DNA of 64,000 nt from Oceanobacillus zhaokaii (GTDB lineage: Bacteria; Bacillota; Bacilli; Bacillales; Amphibacillaceae), in NCBI RefSeq assembly GCF_003352005.1, contig NZ_CP024848.1, positions 3,977,001-4,041,000 of the forward strand, given 5' to 3'. Both the position numbers and the translations under genes were made by a program. The notes beneath the pieces are model-generated. The model was given only the letters and a program-made list of their open reading frames with translations. It was not told the DNA's origin and searched no databases. Positions 1-9,048 of the stretch are shown here, piece after piece; within the stretch, counting starts at the first letter, position 1, and every line of letters starts with the position of its first letter.

Positions 1-345
1 ATACTCTTCATTTGATCGTAAGCCATCAACACGTATCCTTACACGGCCAAAAACAATTTGGTCGCCATCCCTTGGTACCTCATTTGCAAAGGCAGCCTCT
101 AATGCTAATACAAGCCTTGCCCTTTCCCTTGTTCCCGTTTCCATCTCAGCTTCGGCCGAAAAATAAAAAGCCTCTCCCGGGTAATTATCGGGAAACGAAA
201 CGGCTTGATTAGGATTTGGAAGATCGGCTGGAGTTAAACCTGAAAACGGATCATTTGGATTTATATTTAATTGCAGTCTTAAACCATTTTCATCTCTATA
301 CCAAACAGGAAATCCATCAAAATCTCTTATAGGACCTACTTCCAT
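1..345 (-). CDS. Hypothetical protein, 3' end outside window (partial)
   Basis: An open frame of 115 codons runs off the left edge without a stop. It starts with ATG at 345, preceded on the minus strand by an AGGAGG-type ribosome-binding site about nine bases upstream (plus-strand cctcct at 357-362). The visible part is acidic and rich in Asn, Pro and Gly, with no signal peptide or membrane segment. It contains the segments GPIRDFDGFPVWYRDENG and FGRVRIRVDG. I do not recognise the family. The good start signal and clean reading frame make a real gene likely, but the function is unknown. Confidence 0.7.
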   Translation of the reverse strand, partial: MEVGPIRDFDGFPVWYRDENGLRLQLNINPNDPFSGLTPADLPNPNQAVSFPDNYPGEAFYFSAEAEMETGTRERARLVLALEAAFANEVPRDGDQIVFGRVRIRVDGLRSNEEY

Positions 346-608
346 AAATTAATATTCCTCCTTTTTATGTTATAACTAGTTCAGAAAATTTAGGTGGAAA
401 ATATATATTATATTACTTCATTGCTTATCCTCCATGTCTCCTTACTACTATTAATGAAATAACAAGGGGAAAAGTTCTAAAAATAAACAGCTGTCCCATG
501 TATAAATCATCAGATAAGATTACCGTGGTTTTTAAATAAAATAAGGAGGGAAAAATAAACACATATACTTGTATATTGTCTAGAAAAATGAATAAATAAT
601 AAGATAAA

Positions 609-689
609 GGGGGATAGTTAACCTTACCTTTTAAATAAGGAAACTATCCCCCTATAAATAAATAAGGAGAGGTTCTTCCCTCTCCTTAT
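609..689. terminator. Two consecutive strong hairpins downstream of the pyridoxal kinase gene
   Basis: GGGGGATAGTT at 609-619 pairs with AACTATCCCCC at 642-652. ATAAGGAGAGG at 662-672 pairs with CCTCTCCTTAT at 679-689. The second hairpin is followed on the minus strand by a T-rich run, fitting a terminator for the minus-strand kinase that ends at 763. The remainder of the gap 346-762 holds no gene I can support. Confidence 0.6.
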
Positions 690-762
690 CCCATCTAATT
701 TAATTTCTTAATTTATTTCTTTTTAAAAGTAAATAATTTGATTTCATTGATATTAGACCTTT

Positions 763-1611
763 TTATAATAACATTCCTAAATATTTCTCAAAGTTAACTC
801 CCTCTACTTCAGGAATTTGTTCGAAGGAAGAATCTTTGATGGCCTCTGTCAAGAATGAGACTGCAAGCTGTACAGATTTTTCCAAGTCTTCTCCGCGCAT
901 CATGCTTCCCATAATCACGGATGCAAATAAATCACCAGTACCAGAATAGCTTTTACCATTAAACTGCATCTCTCGATAAAAGGTTTTATTTCCGTCCAAA
1001 TACATATTTCCGATAAACTGCTTATCTGAATCTGCTGATGGAGGATTCACTCCAGTGATGATTACTTTCGCACCCGTTTCTTGCTGCAAACTATTCCCAG
1101 CTTCTTCGATCGCTTTTATATAATCCGATTCATTTGAGTAGCGATGGACTTTTTCATAAGACAATTCGGTTAACAAACAGCACTCCGTAACATTTGGTGT
1201 AATCACCTTTGCGCGCTTCACTAATTCTCTCATTTGCACCAGCAATTCATCGGTAAAAAGCTTATATACTTCTCCTGTATCGCCCATTACTGGATCAACA
1301 AGTAAAGCCGTTTCGTTTGCATGAAATTTATCTAAGAAATGAAAAATATTATTAATTTGCTCACTGCCAGTAACGAAGCCGGTATAGATTCCATCAAATG
1401 TTACGTGAAGCTTACTCCATTCCTCTGTGAAATAGTTCATCTTAGATGTAAAATCTTCGTAAAAAAAGCTTGGATAACCGGTTTGCGCAGATAGTACAGC
1501 CGTTGGTAAAGGACATGCCTGCACACCCATTACGGATAGAACCGGAATCGCAGCTGTTAATGAACATTTTCCGAAAGATGATAAATCCTGTAATACAGCA
1601 ACTTTTTTCAT
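763..1611 (-). CDS. Pyridoxal/pyridoxamine kinase, PdxK/PdxY-like (ribokinase fold)
   Basis: The product should phosphorylate pyridoxal, pyridoxine or pyridoxamine with ATP in the cytosol (vitamin B6 salvage). The N-terminus MKKVAVLQDLSSFGKCSL is typical of the family. The anion-hole region GKSYSGTGDLFASV, near residue 225, carries the GTGD catalytic motif, and LLVDPVMGDTG is the conserved central motif. Length 282 aa is normal. An in-frame ATG lies 12 bases upstream, but it would sit on the GGAGG ribosome-binding site, so the ATG at 1611 is chosen. The divergent ECF transporter S component suggests a B6 uptake and salvage pair. Phosphomethylpyrimidine kinase is a less likely alternative. Confidence 0.88.
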   Translation of the reverse strand: MKKVAVLQDLSSFGKCSLTAAIPVLSVMGVQACPLPTAVLSAQTGYPSFFYEDFTSKMNYFTEEWSKLHVTFDGIYTGFVTGSEQINNIFHFLDKFHANETALLVDPVMGDTGEVYKLFTDELLVQMRELVKRAKVITPNVTECCLLTELSYEKVHRYSNESDYIKAIEEAGNSLQQETGAKVIITGVNPPSADSDKQFIGNMYLDGNKTFYREMQFNGKSYSGTGDLFASVIMGSMMRGEDLEKSVQLAVSFLTEAIKDSSFEQIPEVEGVNFEKYLGMLL

Positions 1612-1664
1612 AATAACCTCCATAAGGCCTATCTACCTTTTAGTAAAATCGGCATTCGCCAAGT

Positions 1665-1688
1665 GTAGTGCCATAATTATAGCACTAC
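1665..1688 (-). promoter_or_regulatory. Palindrome overlapping an extended -10 box upstream of the kinase gene
   Basis: Arms GTAGTGC (1665-1671) and GCACTAC (1682-1688) form a perfect 7-bp inverted repeat with a 10-base spacer. On the minus strand the spacer reads TATAATTATG. With the preceding TGC this gives an extended -10 element (TGcTATAAT) about 65 bases before the kinase start. The placement suggests a repressor operator over the promoter; the regulator is unknown. Confidence 0.5.
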
Positions 1689-1850
1689 TTTTGAATCATC
1701 AATATCTTAATCACAGTCATCATATCTCTCTTCTCAAATCTTCTGCATTCCCTCAAACTGACCCTAACGTTTTTTACTAAATTGACACTTTTGTATATAC
1801 CAATCTTTTGCTAAAGTTATAAGAAAATTCTACTAAGGGGATAAATAGAT

Positions 1851-2390
1851 ATGGAAAATACACAAAGTCATTTAAAGTCACGACAAAAAACATTAGATTT
1901 AATTATAACATCCATGTTAATTGCACTTGTTTTTGTTTCTACTGTCTTTTTGAATATTAGACTGCCAATCGCTGCGAATGGGGGTTTAGTTCATCTAGGG
2001 ACAGCTATGCTGTTTATTGCATCTATATTATTTGGACCTAAAAAAGGGGCGCTTGCTGGTGCGATAGGAATGGGATTATTTGATATGATTGGAGGCTGGT
2101 TGATATGGGCGCCTATCACCATTGTGGCGCGTGGTTTGCAAGGATACATCGTTGGCAGAATTGCTTGGTTAAATGGTCACAGAGGTGATAGTATTGCTTT
2201 GAATGTAACTGCAACAATCATTTCCATTCCATTTATGATAGCTGTTTATTACATTGGGGAATCGATTTTATACGGTAATTGGTTTACACCGTTGGCATCC
2301 ATACCTGGAGATCTTGTTCAAAATGTATTGGGAGTTATTATTGCGATTCCGATTTGTGTTGCTTTGAAGAAGGTTGCTTATTTTAAATAG
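1851..2390 (+). CDS. ECF transporter S component (substrate-binding membrane subunit)
   Basis: A 179-aa integral membrane protein with about five or six hydrophobic segments. The S-component feature ILFGPKKGALAGAIGMGLFDMIGG lies in the middle (given here only as a position, about residues 60-83). S components capture a vitamin and pass it to a shared EcfT-EcfA module encoded elsewhere; no ATPase or T gene is nearby. The divergent PdxK-like kinase makes a B6 vitamer the likely substrate, an inference from context only. The start ATG follows AAGGGGAT. The upstream intergenic segment (1689-1850) contains TTGACA at 1782-1787 but no convincing -10 at the right distance. Confidence 0.82.
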   Translation: MENTQSHLKSRQKTLDLIITSMLIALVFVSTVFLNIRLPIAANGGLVHLGTAMLFIASILFGPKKGALAGAIGMGLFDMIGGWLIWAPITIVARGLQGYIVGRIAWLNGHRGDSIALNVTATIISIPFMIAVYYIGESILYGNWFTPLASIPGDLVQNVLGVIIAIPICVALKKVAYFK

Positions 2391-2391
2391 T

Positions 2392-2418
2392 GGACCACGG
2401 GGACAGGTTCCTCGGTCC
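2392..2418. repeat. Small palindromic repeat, GGGACAGG family (copy 1)
   Basis: GGACC (2392-2396) and GGTCC (2414-2418) flank a GGGGACAGGTTCCTC core directly after the ECF gene stop. Related cores occur at 4053-4071 and 54706-54760, pointing to a dispersed repeat family. Confidence 0.6.
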
Positions 2419-2454
2419 AGTCTGGGGCACTATTGTTAAGCAAATCCTAAAATT

Positions 2455-2502
2455 AAAAAGCCCAGTTTCTCTGCAAATTACAATAGAGAAATTGAGCTTT
2501 TT
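2455..2502. terminator. Bidirectional terminator between convergent genes
   Basis: AAAAAGC...TTTCTCT (2455-2472) pairs imperfectly with AGAGAAA...GCTTTTT (2485-2502). Oligo-A and oligo-T flanks serve both the ECF gene (plus) and the MetE-like gene (minus). Confidence 0.7.
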
Positions 2503-2508
2503 CGATGC

Positions 2509-3636
2509 TTAATTAGCAGGTATCTTACCCCACACACTCTCACTGAGGTTAATTACGTGACTAATTTTATTCCACTGTTCTTCTTCTGTTAAGATGTTGC
2601 CTTCTTCCGTACTGGAAAATCCGCATTGTGGACTTAATGCCAGGTTTTCTAAAGGAATATACCCGCTTGCCTCTTTTATTCTCTCTTTAATCATGTCTGC
2701 ATCCTCAAGTTCTGGGAATTTAGATGTAAACAATCCCAGTACGACAACTTTGTCATCACGTTTAAAGCTTTTCAACGGTTCAAAGTCACCGGAGCGCTTA
2801 TCATCATATTCCAGGAAGAGTCCATCTACATTTAAGTCAGCAAATATCGCATCGGATATATGATCGTATCCACCACTAGTAATATAAGTAGACTTGAAAT
2901 TCCCACGACAAATATGCATCGTGATAATCATATCATCGGGTTTCTTAGCAATGGCATCATTTAAACAATTTACTCTAGTATTAATAATGTCCTGCACTCC
3001 CATGTTGAGTCTTTCAACGACTGCTTCTATACGTTCTTCTGAAACAAAATCAATCCAGGAAGTATCGTCTAATTGCAAATAGCGGCAGCCAGCATCATAG
3101 AAAGCTTGAATAGCCTTTTGATAAGCAGCTACAGTATCCTGATAGAATTGCTCTCTGTTCCCGTTATAATACTCATCACCCTGAATTCTCGTGAATAGCA
3201 TATTAGGACTTGGAATTGCGAACTTAGCAACTTGACTTCCATCACCATATTTGTCTACTGCTTCTTTTAAGAATGTAAAGTGTTCTACCATATAATGATT
3301 ATCAAAGTCTACTTTATTAACAACCTTAATGGCATTATTTCTTGTTTTTGCACCTTTAAAGTTACTTACATATTCCGTTTCAAACTGTTCGACACCTTCT
3401 AAACCGGATAAGAAGTCCAAGTGCCACCATGAGCGTCTAAACTCACCATCCGTTATTGATTTAAGGCCCACTTCAATTTGCTTTTGTACAAGCTTCTCAA
3501 TTTCTTTATCTTCTACTTGTTTTAAGGAATTCTTATCAATTTTCCCGTCAGTATAATCTTTTCTTGCTTGTTTAATAGGTTCCGTTCTTAGAAAACTTCC
3601 TACATGGTCAGCCTTCAATGTTAATTTATTTGCCAT
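2509..3636 (-). CDS. Short MetE-type homocysteine S-methyltransferase (YxjG/YxjH family)
   Basis: Cobalamin-independent methionine synthase C-terminal domain protein of 375 aa, the usual length of the single-domain YxjG/YxjH group rather than full-length MetE (about 760 aa). The catalytic zinc-site motifs MHICRGN and CGFSS are present near residues 240 and 338, with DHVGSFLRT at the N-terminus. It should transfer a methyl group to a thiol such as homocysteine; the methyl donor in this subfamily is uncertain. Starts at 3669 or 3657 are possible but lack a ribosome-binding site. The ATG at 3636 follows GGGAG, though at a slightly long 11-base spacing. I looked for an S-box (SAM riboswitch) upstream and found no match. 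Confidence 0.88.
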   Translation of the reverse strand: MANKLTLKADHVGSFLRTEPIKQARKDYTDGKIDKNSLKQVEDKEIEKLVQKQIEVGLKSITDGEFRRSWWHLDFLSGLEGVEQFETEYVSNFKGAKTRNNAIKVVNKVDFDNHYMVEHFTFLKEAVDKYGDGSQVAKFAIPSPNMLFTRIQGDEYYNGNREQFYQDTVAAYQKAIQAFYDAGCRYLQLDDTSWIDFVSEERIEAVVERLNMGVQDIINTRVNCLNDAIAKKPDDMIITMHICRGNFKSTYITSGGYDHISDAIFADLNVDGLFLEYDDKRSGDFEPLKSFKRDDKVVVLGLFTSKFPELEDADMIKERIKEASGYIPLENLALSPQCGFSSTEEGNILTEEEQWNKISHVINLSESVWGKIPAN

Positions 3637-3837
3637 ATGTATGCATTCTCCCTTCATGTTAATCAACATTCCAATATGTAAAAAACCTTAAGAAGAGAGG
3701 TCATCACGGTAGGCCAATCGTCTTCTTATTTATTTAATGTAAGTTGAGTATAACACTAGGAAGGCAATATAGCGTAAGACCTAAAATCTATGTTTTGCTA
3801 TAGTTTTAAACTATATACATGATTATTATTCCGCTAG

Positions 3838-3936
3838 TTTCGTGAGATTATTTACCCTCAGAACGCCTCGGAGGAAGATTTAGATGATATTGAAAAAGCA
3901 ATAGTTACTCTTCAGGAACAACTATTTTATGATTAG
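3838..3936 (+). pseudogene. 3' remnant of an unidentified gene
   Basis: After an in-frame stop at 3835-3837 the plus strand reads 32 codons of protein-like sequence (FREIIYPQNASEEDLDDIEK, then AIVTLQEQLFYD) ending in TAG. It has amphipathic, acidic helix character unlike random AT-rich sequence. There is no start codon or ribosome-binding site. It looks like the C-terminus of a lost gene; the family is not recognised. Confidence 0.4.
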
Positions 3937-3997
3937 ATAATTAATTTCCCAATAATCACCATTCAATCAATAAACGCTTATGGTTAAGTGTTCTTAA

Positions 3998-4987
3998 CTA
4001 AACTTTGGGGTGAAGGAACAACTCCTCGTCTCGCTTATCCAAATGGGCCAATGAACCTGTCCCTTTGTCCCGCTCTAACACTCTTGCAAAGAGATTATTA
4101 GCTAAAAGCGAAACAATAATAAAAACAGTACCAATTATATCGAATTTCGTAACATGAGTCCCTTGAATAATTGAAATAAGTAGGGTTGTAATAGGTACAA
4201 AATTAATAAACAATAGTGCATTTAAAGGTGATAAGATACTTACACCGATGTTCCATCCAACCAAGGCAATGACACCAGGGAATATAATCATAAATAATAG
4301 ATGTGGACTTACTGTTTTGACGACTGCTGATGAAGGGACAGATAGATCACCAAAAAGCGTTGCCCCTATTACAATAGCAACAGCAGTGATTGTTCCTAGT
4401 AAGCAGCTTAATGTTGAATATCGCAAAGCGGACCAACCACTAAACTCACTGCCACCCATCGTGTAAATCACCCATCCAATTACAGCAATAAATATCAGAA
4501 TCGAAGGTAAAATATGATTTGTTGCGCCAAGGAATGCTTTTATATCACCTTTTGTAATCACTAATATAGCCCCAATAAATGACACGATTACACATAGTAA
4601 TGTAAATAGATGTGTGCGATTTTTAAAAATCACTAGGCCAATTACAACGGAAATCATTGGCATAAGTGCCTCCATAATCGATGCCACCATCACACCTGGC
4701 TCACCTAATAAATCCTCTCCCCAGAAGATGAGCAGATTATAGACTGTAAATGCCATCGTACCGAAAAACCATAATTTAAATCCTTTTCCTTCAAATCGGA
4801 AAGCCTTCTTACCTTCTTTCCATAATAGAATCGCTACTAAGATGACTGTAACTGATAGATAGCGAATGACTGTAAAATAGAAAGGATCGATATGTTTGAA
4901 AGCCGCATGTGCTACAGGAAACATTGCTCCCCATGAAGCAGCAGCAATAAAACATAAAACTGCTCCTAATAAAATGTTATTTCTCAA
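3998..4987 (-). CDS. EamA/DMT family transporter
   Basis: A ten-segment drug/metabolite exporter of 329 aa containing two EamA repeats. The first begins LLGAVLCFIAAASWGAMFP, the second near ILIFIAVIGWVIYTMGGSEF. I chose the TTG at 4987, preceded by GAGG with a short spacer. An ATG at 5038 gives 17 extra polar residues and has no ribosome-binding site. The substrate is unknown. It is divergent from a LysR regulator, the usual arrangement for a regulated exporter. The C-terminal ERDKGTGSLAH stretch is encoded by a GGGACAGG repeat (4053-4071), so the last 25-30 residues may be a recent extension beyond the normal family end. Confidence 0.85.
   Translation of the reverse strand: MRNNILLGAVLCFIAAASWGAMFPVAHAAFKHIDPFYFTVIRYLSVTVILVAILLWKEGKKAFRFEGKGFKLWFFGTMAFTVYNLLIFWGEDLLGEPGVMVASIMEALMPMISVVIGLVIFKNRTHLFTLLCVIVSFIGAILVITKGDIKAFLGATNHILPSILIFIAVIGWVIYTMGGSEFSGWSALRYSTLSCLLGTITAVAIVIGATLFGDLSVPSSAVVKTVSPHLLFMIIFPGVIALVGWNIGVSILSPLNALLFINFVPITTLLISIIQGTHVTKFDIIGTVFIIVSLLANNLFARVLERDKGTGSLAHLDKRDEELFLHPKV
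4053..4071 (-). repeat. GGGACAGG-family repeat inside the EamA coding region
   Basis: On the minus strand the sequence reads GGGACAAAGGGACAGGTT, the same core as the intergenic copies at 2392 and 54706. Here it is translated as RDKGTGS near the transporter C-terminus. Confidence 0.6.
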
Positions 4988-5124
4988 CTTTCCTCTTCTC
5001 CCTCTTACTTGAACTATCCATTTTCCATCATCAATCATCTATCATTCTTGATATCTTGTAAAGTGAATGATATTAATGTTTTCCATCAATATTAGTGATA
5101 TCATAAAATAAAAGGAAAGGTGAT

Positions 5125-6018
5125 ATGCTATTGGAATTTAAGGACTTAGAAATCTTTCAGATAGTGGCGGAAAAAGGAACCATCACAGCAGCTGCAAGGG
5201 AGTTTAATTATGTGCAATCCAATATTACATCAAGGATTCATAAACTCGAAACGGAACTTAATACCCCCTTGTTTAACCGGCACCGACGTGGGATGAGTTT
5301 GACACCAGAAGGGAAAAAACTATTAACTTACAGCAAGCAAATATTATTGCTAACAGATGAAATGAAAAAGGCAGTACAAAATAAACAAGAACCAACTGGA
5401 AAATTAGATATTGGAACCGTTGAAACAGTCATTCATTTACCAATCATATTATCCAGCTATATTAAGAAGTATAGAAAGGTTGATTTATCATTATTTACTG
5501 GTGTTACGGACAAATTAAAAGAAGATGTATTAAATCATAAGTTAGAAGGTGCATTCATTACGGAATCAGACCTTCACCCCGATTTAATATCTCATGATGT
5601 ATTTCAAGAGGAGCTTGTTTTAATTTCGGATCTGCGCATCTCAACATTGGAAGCATTAATAGAAGAACCAATCCTATGCTTCAGTAAAGGCTGCGGATAC
5701 CGAGTACGTTTGGAGGCCTGGTATAAAGACCAAAACATCGCCCCACAACAAATAATGGAATTCGGTACATTAGAAACGATTTTACGCAGTGTTGCCATGG
5801 GGATTGGTATTGCATTTGTTCCGAAATCAACGGTTACCCAATTGGAAAATAGCGGAGTAATTCGATGTCATACTCTTCCTGAGCAATATAGTAAAGTTAA
5901 GACTGTTTTTATTAGAAGAGCCGACGCTTTCTTAACTTCAACGATCGAAACATTTATCGATACCATTGAAATGAATAAACAAGCATCAATCGGACCAATG
6001 AGTTATATAGCTTACTAA
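5125..6018 (+). CDS. LysR family transcriptional regulator
   Basis: A 297-aa LysR-type regulator. The winged helix-turn-helix occupies about residues 1-65 (LEIFQIVAEKGTITAAAREF, then SRIHKLETELNTPLFNRHRR). A periplasmic-binding-like effector domain covers about 90-290. The ATG at 5125 follows AGGAAAGGTG. It is divergent from the EamA exporter at 3998-4987 and most likely controls it in response to a transported compound. The intergenic stretch is only about 140 bp, enough for one shared operator. Confidence 0.9.
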   Translation: MLLEFKDLEIFQIVAEKGTITAAAREFNYVQSNITSRIHKLETELNTPLFNRHRRGMSLTPEGKKLLTYSKQILLLTDEMKKAVQNKQEPTGKLDIGTVETVIHLPIILSSYIKKYRKVDLSLFTGVTDKLKEDVLNHKLEGAFITESDLHPDLISHDVFQEELVLISDLRISTLEALIEEPILCFSKGCGYRVRLEAWYKDQNIAPQQIMEFGTLETILRSVAMGIGIAFVPKSTVTQLENSGVIRCHTLPEQYSKVKTVFIRRADAFLTSTIETFIDTIEMNKQASIGPMSYIAY

Positions 6019-6032
6019 CCACTTAAATTTAA

Positions 6033-6102
6033 CAGGAGAAGAAGAATTGATTTCATTCTCTCCTCCTGCTTATGAAAAAGACACAACCCGATTAAAGTTG
6101 TG
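6033..6102. terminator. Paired hairpins between lysR-type gene and codA
   Basis: CAGGAG...AGAAT pairs with ATTCT...CTCCTG (6033-6068), serving the plus-strand regulator. CACAAC (6082-6087) pairs with GTTGTG (6097-6102), close to the codA stop on the minus strand. Confidence 0.5.
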
Positions 6103-6114
6103 CCTAAATGTCTT

Positions 6115-7383
6115 CTATCTATTAAAATCAATCTTCTCTTCAACTTGATTTAACGTTATCGTTGCTTCACTCGGCTTTGTCTCCGCAATAATCTTGCCAT
6201 TTCTGAAGGAATATCTTACTGTCGCTTGCTTGCGTATCGCCTCATATTCATTTTCAGCAGACAAGACAATAAAGTTGGCAGCTTTCCCTTCTTCGATTCC
6301 GTAATCCGAATCAATATTTAACGTTTTGGCACTATTTTTTGTGATCAAATCAATGGAATTTACAATTTCGTCATAGCCCATTAGTTGTGAAGCATGGATT
6401 CCCATATGCAATACTTGCAGCATATTCCCTGTTCCCAGTGGGTACCATGGGTCAAAGATATCATCATGGCCAAAGCAAACATTTAATCCAGCTTCCTGCA
6501 GTTCTTTTACCCTTGTTAAACCTCTTCGCTTCGGATACGTATCAAATCTTCCTTGAAGGTGAATATTCACAAGCGGATTTGATACAAAATTGATGTTCGA
6601 AAGCTTTAACAGGCGGAATAATTTATACGTGTATGCATCATTATACGAGCCCATTGCCGTTGTATGGCTTGCTGTTGTACGAGTGCCTAATCCACGTTTG
6701 TAAGCTTCTGCCGCTACAACTTCTACAAATCGAGACTGTTCATCATCAATTTCATCACAATGGATGTCAACTAACCGATCGTATTTCTCCGCGAGGTCGA
6801 AAGCGATTTTTAACGAATCCACTCCGTATTCTCTTGTAAATTCAAAATGAGGAATGCCTCCGACTACATCCGCTCCCATTTTCAATGATTCTTCAAGCAG
6901 CTCTGCGCCATTAGGATAGGATAAAATCCCTTCTTGAGGAAAAGCAACAAGCTGAATATCTACAAATGGAGCCATCTCTTCTTTCACTTCGAGCATTGCC
7001 TTCAATGCAGTTAAGTCTGGATCTGTTACATCTACATGTGTACGGACATGCTGAATCCCTTGAGCAATTTGCCATTTTAATGCTGTTTTCGATCTTGTTT
7101 TGACATCTTCTGCCGTTAGCGTTTCCTTTCGTTGTGCCCAGCGCTGGATTCCTTCAAACAAGGTGCCACTTTTATTCCACTCTGGTTCCCCTGCTGTTAA
7201 GGTTGTATCTAAATGGATATGCGGCTCAATAAAAGGCGGGAGGACAAGGGAGCCCTCAACATCGATGACTTCCTTTCCAGCCACATCCCCTAGTGTTTGT
7301 GTAATATTATTTATTTTGCCACCTTCTATGATAAAGTGCCAGAGGCCATCTTTTCCTCTAAGCGTTGCGTTTTTAATAATCAC
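6115..7383 (-). CDS. codA: Cytosine deaminase (amidohydrolase family)
   Basis: Deaminates cytosine to uracil and ammonia in pyrimidine salvage. The 422-aa protein carries the metal-binding HxH in [14 protein letters not shown] (about residue 55), [12 protein letters not shown] (about 205), SHTTAMGS and [14 protein letters not shown] (about 300), all characteristic of CodA. The start is GTG at 7383, overlapping the end of codB by 11 bases, with AAGGGTGAG as ribosome-binding site; the overlap implies translational coupling. It is transcribed with codB from the attenuator-controlled promoter near 8.9 kb. Related isoguanine or creatinine deaminases are less likely because of the codB partner. Confidence 0.93.
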   Translation of the reverse strand: MIIKNATLRGKDGLWHFIIEGGKINNITQTLGDVAGKEVIDVEGSLVLPPFIEPHIHLDTTLTAGEPEWNKSGTLFEGIQRWAQRKETLTAEDVKTRSKTALKWQIAQGIQHVRTHVDVTDPDLTALKAMLEVKEEMAPFVDIQLVAFPQEGILSYPNGAELLEESLKMGADVVGGIPHFEFTREYGVDSLKIAFDLAEKYDRLVDIHCDEIDDEQSRFVEVVAAEAYKRGLGTRTTASHTTAMGSYNDAYTYKLFRLLKLSNINFVSNPLVNIHLQGRFDTYPKRRGLTRVKELQEAGLNVCFGHDDIFDPWYPLGTGNMLQVLHMGIHASQLMGYDEIVNSIDLITKNSAKTLNIDSDYGIEEGKAANFIVLSAENEYEAIRKQATVRYSFRNGKIIAETKPSEATITLNQVEEKIDFNR

Positions 7384-8647
7384 CGATTATCTCACCCTTA
7401 TCTTTTATTTGAGTTAATGATACTTGTCTTTGTGGCACACATTTCATCACAACGACATAAATAATTGCTGTTCCTAAAAGGGAATTAATTGGCGGGATGC
7501 CAGGTGCGAAATTAGCAATCACGACTCCTCCTGCCCATGCTGCTATAGCGCCCCAATTGACTGCTTTAAATTTCATCGTTTCGAACGGTTGATATTTCCC
7601 GCGGTTTAGAATAAAGTAGTCTGCTAATATAATTGCTCCAATTGACGGTAATGCAGTGCCTAAAATCGTCAGGAATCCAACAAAATTGTTATAAAGCCAC
7701 ATCGCCGTAATTGTTCCAATAATTCCGTTGAAAACAACAACTTTATGTTTTGGCAGCTTCGTAATATTTGAGAATCCCAGTCCTGATGCATATAACGCAC
7801 TATCATTCGTTGTCCAAATGTTTAATCCGAGAACAATAATTGCCGGGACCATTAACCCTTGCAGAAACATCACATCCGATATATCAGCTTTACCGAAAGC
7901 CATCGCGCCAACTGCACCGAATAAAAACATAAGTGAGTTTCCAAGAAAGAATGCGATAATATTAGCACTTACTACAGAACGTGATGTCTTCGCAAAACGG
8001 GCAAAGTCAGGCGTAAGCGTACCAGCGCTAATAAAAGATCCGATACAAATCGTTAGTGCTAGTCCAACACTAATTGCCTGTGTCGGTTCATAAGCGAACA
8101 ATCCTTGAATTCCCCCAGCTACCTCTGCTGCATCAACCATTGAATAACTACCGAAGATTGCAATTGCCGGAACTGCGACAAACCCTAAAATGGTTAGGGT
8201 CCTCATCCCGAAAATAGCTGATACAGTCATCAACAAACCAAAAATCGCAATTAATAGATAAACATTGGCTCCAGTCGCTTTTGCAACAGGGACTGCAAAC
8301 ATTGCAAGTCCGACACCAAACCAGCCTACTTGCGTTGATGCTAGTAAAAATGAAGAAATATAAGACCCTTTTTCACCAAATGCATATCGTGCTAATAAAT
8401 GAGTGGATAACCCTGTCTTTGCTGCAATATGAGCTAATGCACCTGTATAAAGCCCAAGTAATAAATTACCTGCTAACACAATCCAAATAAACTGCACAAA
8501 CGACAATCCCGTTCCGAGCGTCCCACCAGACAACATACTAGCTGAGAAGAAGCTAAGGGAGAGCATCACCGCAAGAATCTTCCAAAACCCGTTTCTATTT
8601 GCCTGTGGCACTGCCTGCAATGCGAATTCTTTATCTACTTTTGACAT
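7373..8647 (-). CDS. codB: Cytosine permease (NCS1 family)
   Basis: A 424-aa membrane transporter with about twelve hydrophobic segments. The NCS1 signatures include [20 protein letters not shown] and the long first segments. It imports cytosine, probably with a cation. ATG at 8647 follows AGGAGG with an ideal spacer. It is the first gene of codBA. The long upstream leader carries a PyrR-type binding loop and an intrinsic terminator, so expression should fall when UMP/UTP is high. Confidence 0.93.
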   Translation of the reverse strand: MSKVDKEFALQAVPQANRNGFWKILAVMLSLSFFSASMLSGGTLGTGLSFVQFIWIVLAGNLLLGLYTGALAHIAAKTGLSTHLLARYAFGEKGSYISSFLLASTQVGWFGVGLAMFAVPVAKATGANVYLLIAIFGLLMTVSAIFGMRTLTILGFVAVPAIAIFGSYSMVDAAEVAGGIQGLFAYEPTQAISVGLALTICIGSFISAGTLTPDFARFAKTSRSVVSANIIAFFLGNSLMFLFGAVGAMAFGKADISDVMFLQGLMVPAIIVLGLNIWTTNDSALYASGLGFSNITKLPKHKVVVFNGIIGTITAMWLYNNFVGFLTILGTALPSIGAIILADYFILNRGKYQPFETMKFKAVNWGAIAAWAGGVVIANFAPGIPPINSLLGTAIIYVVVMKCVPQRQVSLTQIKDKGEIIGDY

Positions 8648-8720
8648 ACCAATTCCTCCTGTAAGTGATTTAATAAGAAACTGGTACCGAAGAAAACTTC
8701 GATTATTCTAGGAGATTAGG

Positions 8721-8862
8721 AATTAAAAAAAGCTTCTTGCCATTTCTGACAAGAAGCTTTCTTTACACAATGAACAAGACATAGAGAGCCTACATATAGA
8801 TAGGCTGCGCATGCAATAATCATTATTTCCGCTGTCCTTGTCAGCCTCACGGGACTGAATTA
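8721..8862 (-). promoter_or_regulatory. PyrR-dependent transcription attenuator of codBA
   Basis: On the minus strand AGTCCCGTGAGGCT (8843-8856) matches the PyrR-binding RNA consensus ARUCCNGNGAGGYU at every fixed position. It sits in a hairpin-forming segment (8831-8862). Downstream, AAAGCTTCTTG pairs perfectly with its complement (8729-8739 with 8750-8760) and a T-run follows, an intrinsic terminator about 75 bases before codB. In the known pyr operons PyrR with UMP stabilises the binding loop and lets the terminator form. Here the same device guards a salvage operon. Confidence 0.85.
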
Positions 8863-8887
8863 AAGGTACCAGTATTAAATTAAACTT

Positions 8888-8916
8888 ATTATTACAGGAA
8901 AGTGAGGGGTTGTCAA
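8888..8916 (-). promoter_or_regulatory. Sigma-A promoter of codBA
   Basis: TTGACA (8911-8916 on the minus strand) is followed after 16-17 bases by TAATAAT at 8888-8894, just upstream of the PyrR leader. Confidence 0.75.
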
Positions 8917-9048
8917 CTGGTTTTTTAAGAGACTTATTTCGCAGGGCTATCATTCTCTAATCTTTGGCTCTGTATATATTGAAATCACCAGCCTATCTTT
9001 CCAATTCACAAAAAGCGCATAAAAACCACTTCTAATCGACATTCACAC

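Noticed and set aside
3637..3800. SAM riboswitch (S-box) upstream of the MetE-like gene
   Set aside because: I compared the leader with the conserved S-box core and found no matching segments; only a weak AAGAAGA/TCTTCTT stem is present.
8723..8953. A 76-codon minus-strand open frame upstream of codB
   Set aside because: It coincides with the PyrR leader and terminator; its composition follows RNA structure, not protein coding.
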